A stretch of 64,000 nt of DNA, from positions 310,001 to 374,000 of the forward strand of contig NZ_BMEC01000005.1 of the NCBI RefSeq assembly GCF_014636295.1. Reading direction: 5' to 3'. How positions within the stretch are numbered: position 1 is the first letter of the stretch; the number at the start of each line of letters is the position of its first letter. The translations under genes and the position numbers were made by a program. Under the pieces are notes generated by a model. The model was not told the DNA's origin. It saw only the letters and a program-made list of their open reading frames with translations, and ran no database searches. This document shows, one piece after another, positions 63,086-64,000 of the stretch. The stretch comes from Marivirga lumbricoides (lineage in GTDB: Bacteria; Bacteroidota; Bacteroidia; Cytophagales; Cyclobacteriaceae).

Positions 63086-64000
63086 TCAGCTTGCACAGCA
63101 ACTTAATTTTGATACGTCTTTTCCGAAAGTTATTGCTGCTAATTTTATACCTTCTCCCAAAGTCAAATAAGGGTAGAAACTGTCTGCTAAGTCTTTCACC
63201 ATTATTCCGTATTTGATTGCCATACTTAATTGTTGTATGAGTTCTCCACCTTCGGGTGCGACTACTCTTGCACCTATAAGTTTGTCAGTTTCCGAGTTAC
63301 GAATGAGTTTGATGAAACCCCTTGTGTCGTTGGCTGCTATGGCTCTCGGTACGTCTTTCAATTCCAATTTTGACACTTCAAACGGAATGCCTTTTGATTC
63401 TGCCTGTGCTTCATCTAAACCTGCCCCTGCAATTTGTGGGTCAGTAAACACCACCCAAGGTAAAGAAGAATAATCGGCTTTATTATCTGTTCCTGAGAAC
63501 GCATTTTCAACGGCAATTTTACCTTCAAAAGCGGCTGTATAAACAAATGCAGGGGTGTTGGTTACGTCACCTGCTGCGTAAATGTTAGGTAGATTGGTTT
63601 CCATTTTTTCATTCACAGCGATATGTCCGCTTTTGGTGAGTTCCAAACCAATGTTATCTAACCCTAATTGGCTTGTATTGGCTTTTGTGCCTGTGGCAAT
63701 TACTACCTTACCTTTTTCTATAATTTGCGTAAATGAACCGTCAGGACATTTACAGTGAATGATGGTTTCATTCGCTTGTTTCTCGAATTTCACGGCTCTG
63801 AAATTAGGTAAGATTTCAATGCCTTCTTTTCGCATTTGGGTTTCCAATGCTTCACTGATGTCTGGGGTTTGTGTCCGTAGAACACGGTCGGTAAATTCAA
63901 TGATTCGGACTTTAACGCCTAAACGATTGTACGCCATTGCAATTTCCAAACCTATGTAACCTGCTCCCATAATGGTCAAGCTTTCGGGTTTTTCTTCCAA
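63086..64000 (-). CDS. merA: Mercuric reductase, C-terminal part
   Basis: The frame runs off the right edge, so the N-terminal part (with the redox-active cysteine pair) is missing; the TTG at 64000 is not a true start. The visible 304 residues have the NAD(P)-binding motif TIMGAGYIGLEIAMAYNRLG, the FAD motif IYAAGDVTNTPAFVYTAAFEG (written in part: IYAAGDVTNTP), the PQIAGAGLDEAQAE region and, at the end, the vicinal pair SCCAS that delivers Hg2+ to the active site. So MerA, which reduces Hg2+ to volatile Hg0. A mer operon presumably continues to the right, on a transferred element. Confidence 0.85.
   Translation of the reverse strand: MEEKPESLTIMGAGYIGLEIAMAYNRLGVKVRIIEFTDRVLRTQTPDISEALETQMRKEGIEILPNFRAVKFEKQANETIIHCKCPDGSFTQIIEKGKVVIATGTKANTSQLGLDNIGLELTKSGHIAVNEKMETNLPNIYAAGDVTNTPAFVYTAAFEGKIAVENAFSGTDNKADYSSLPWVVFTDPQIAGAGLDEAQAESKGIPFEVSKLELKDVPRAIAANDTRGFIKLIRNSETDKLIGARVVAPEGGELIQQLSMAIKYGIMVKDLADSFYPYLTLGEGIKLAAITFGKDVSKLSCCAS

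Noticed and set aside
1-64000. CRISPR arrays and tRNA/rRNA genes
   Set aside because: No regularly spaced repeats with unique spacers and no cloverleaf-type sequences were found by eye; a tool search could still find a tRNA I missed.

Overview
The window looks like chromosome of an AT-rich member of the Bacteroidota, most likely order Cytophagales (Marivirga/Fulvivirga-like; the genus is a guess). The support is: Bacteroidota-type promoter boxes (TAnnTTTG) before several genes, few clear Shine-Dalgarno sites, many lipobox lipoproteins, SprB-like repeats, a cytochrome c lipoprotein of the Bacteroidota type, a DUF6266-like protein and dispersed Bacteroidota-style intergenic repeats. No tRNA, rRNA or CRISPR array was seen. 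Everything is read by eye from sequence; family names rest on motif recognition, not on searches.

Layout. 0-9.7 kb: end of a histidine phosphatase; short-chain fatty acid transporter plus LuxC-type acyl-CoA reductase, divergent from a two-cluster ferredoxin; a zinc-ribbon membrane protein with an SPFH-GYF protein; lspA; a cytochrome c/SprB lipoprotein; an RsbRD-like histidine kinase. 10-17.4 kb: a seven-gene collinear cluster made of a CbbX/SpoVK-like AAA+ ATPase, a membrane protein, two coiled-coil proteins, a substrate-binding protein fused to an OmpA peptidoglycan-binding domain, and an ABC permease and ATPase. I read this as a candidate undescribed envelope system. 17.5-22.3 kb: hydrolase/ECF sigma/membrane protein operon, aldo-keto reductase, pcm, J-domain-like protein. 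22.4-28.1 kb: complete mrpABCDEFG Na+/H+ antiporter operon. 28.6-31.2 kb: GAF protein with four tandem BdlA-like PAS units and no output domain. 31.2-33.5 kb: repeat-rich spacer, flavin reductase, a frameshifted dodecin gene, mgtC-like gene. 33.8-39.8 kb: sugar/glycosyltransferase operon carrying a deletion remnant and a frameshifted methyltransferase. 39.8-47.5 kb: GNAT, a four-gene lipoprotein/beta-barrel operon, and feoA-feoB with a 47-codon FeoB-associated gene. 48-53.5 kb: porin, BCCT transporter, universal stress protein, MarC, hypothetical.

53.7-61.3 kb is an accessory conflict/stress region: metallophosphoesterase, PD-(D/E)XK nuclease, a three-gene set that reads as toxin, double-HTH antitoxin and SecB-like chaperone (a TAC system), an M90 peptidase with SEC-C tail, and a HipA-like kinase with DUF3037. 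From about 61.6 kb to the end the composition changes: a DUF6266-like gene, a GC-richer non-coding stretch with two large related palindromes, and the C-terminal part of mercuric reductase, which suggests a mobile element continuing beyond the window.

The two best candidates for unusual biology are the SecB-like TAC locus (55.87-57.68 kb) and the AAA+/coiled-coil/SBP-OmpA/ABC cluster (9.98-17.40 kb).
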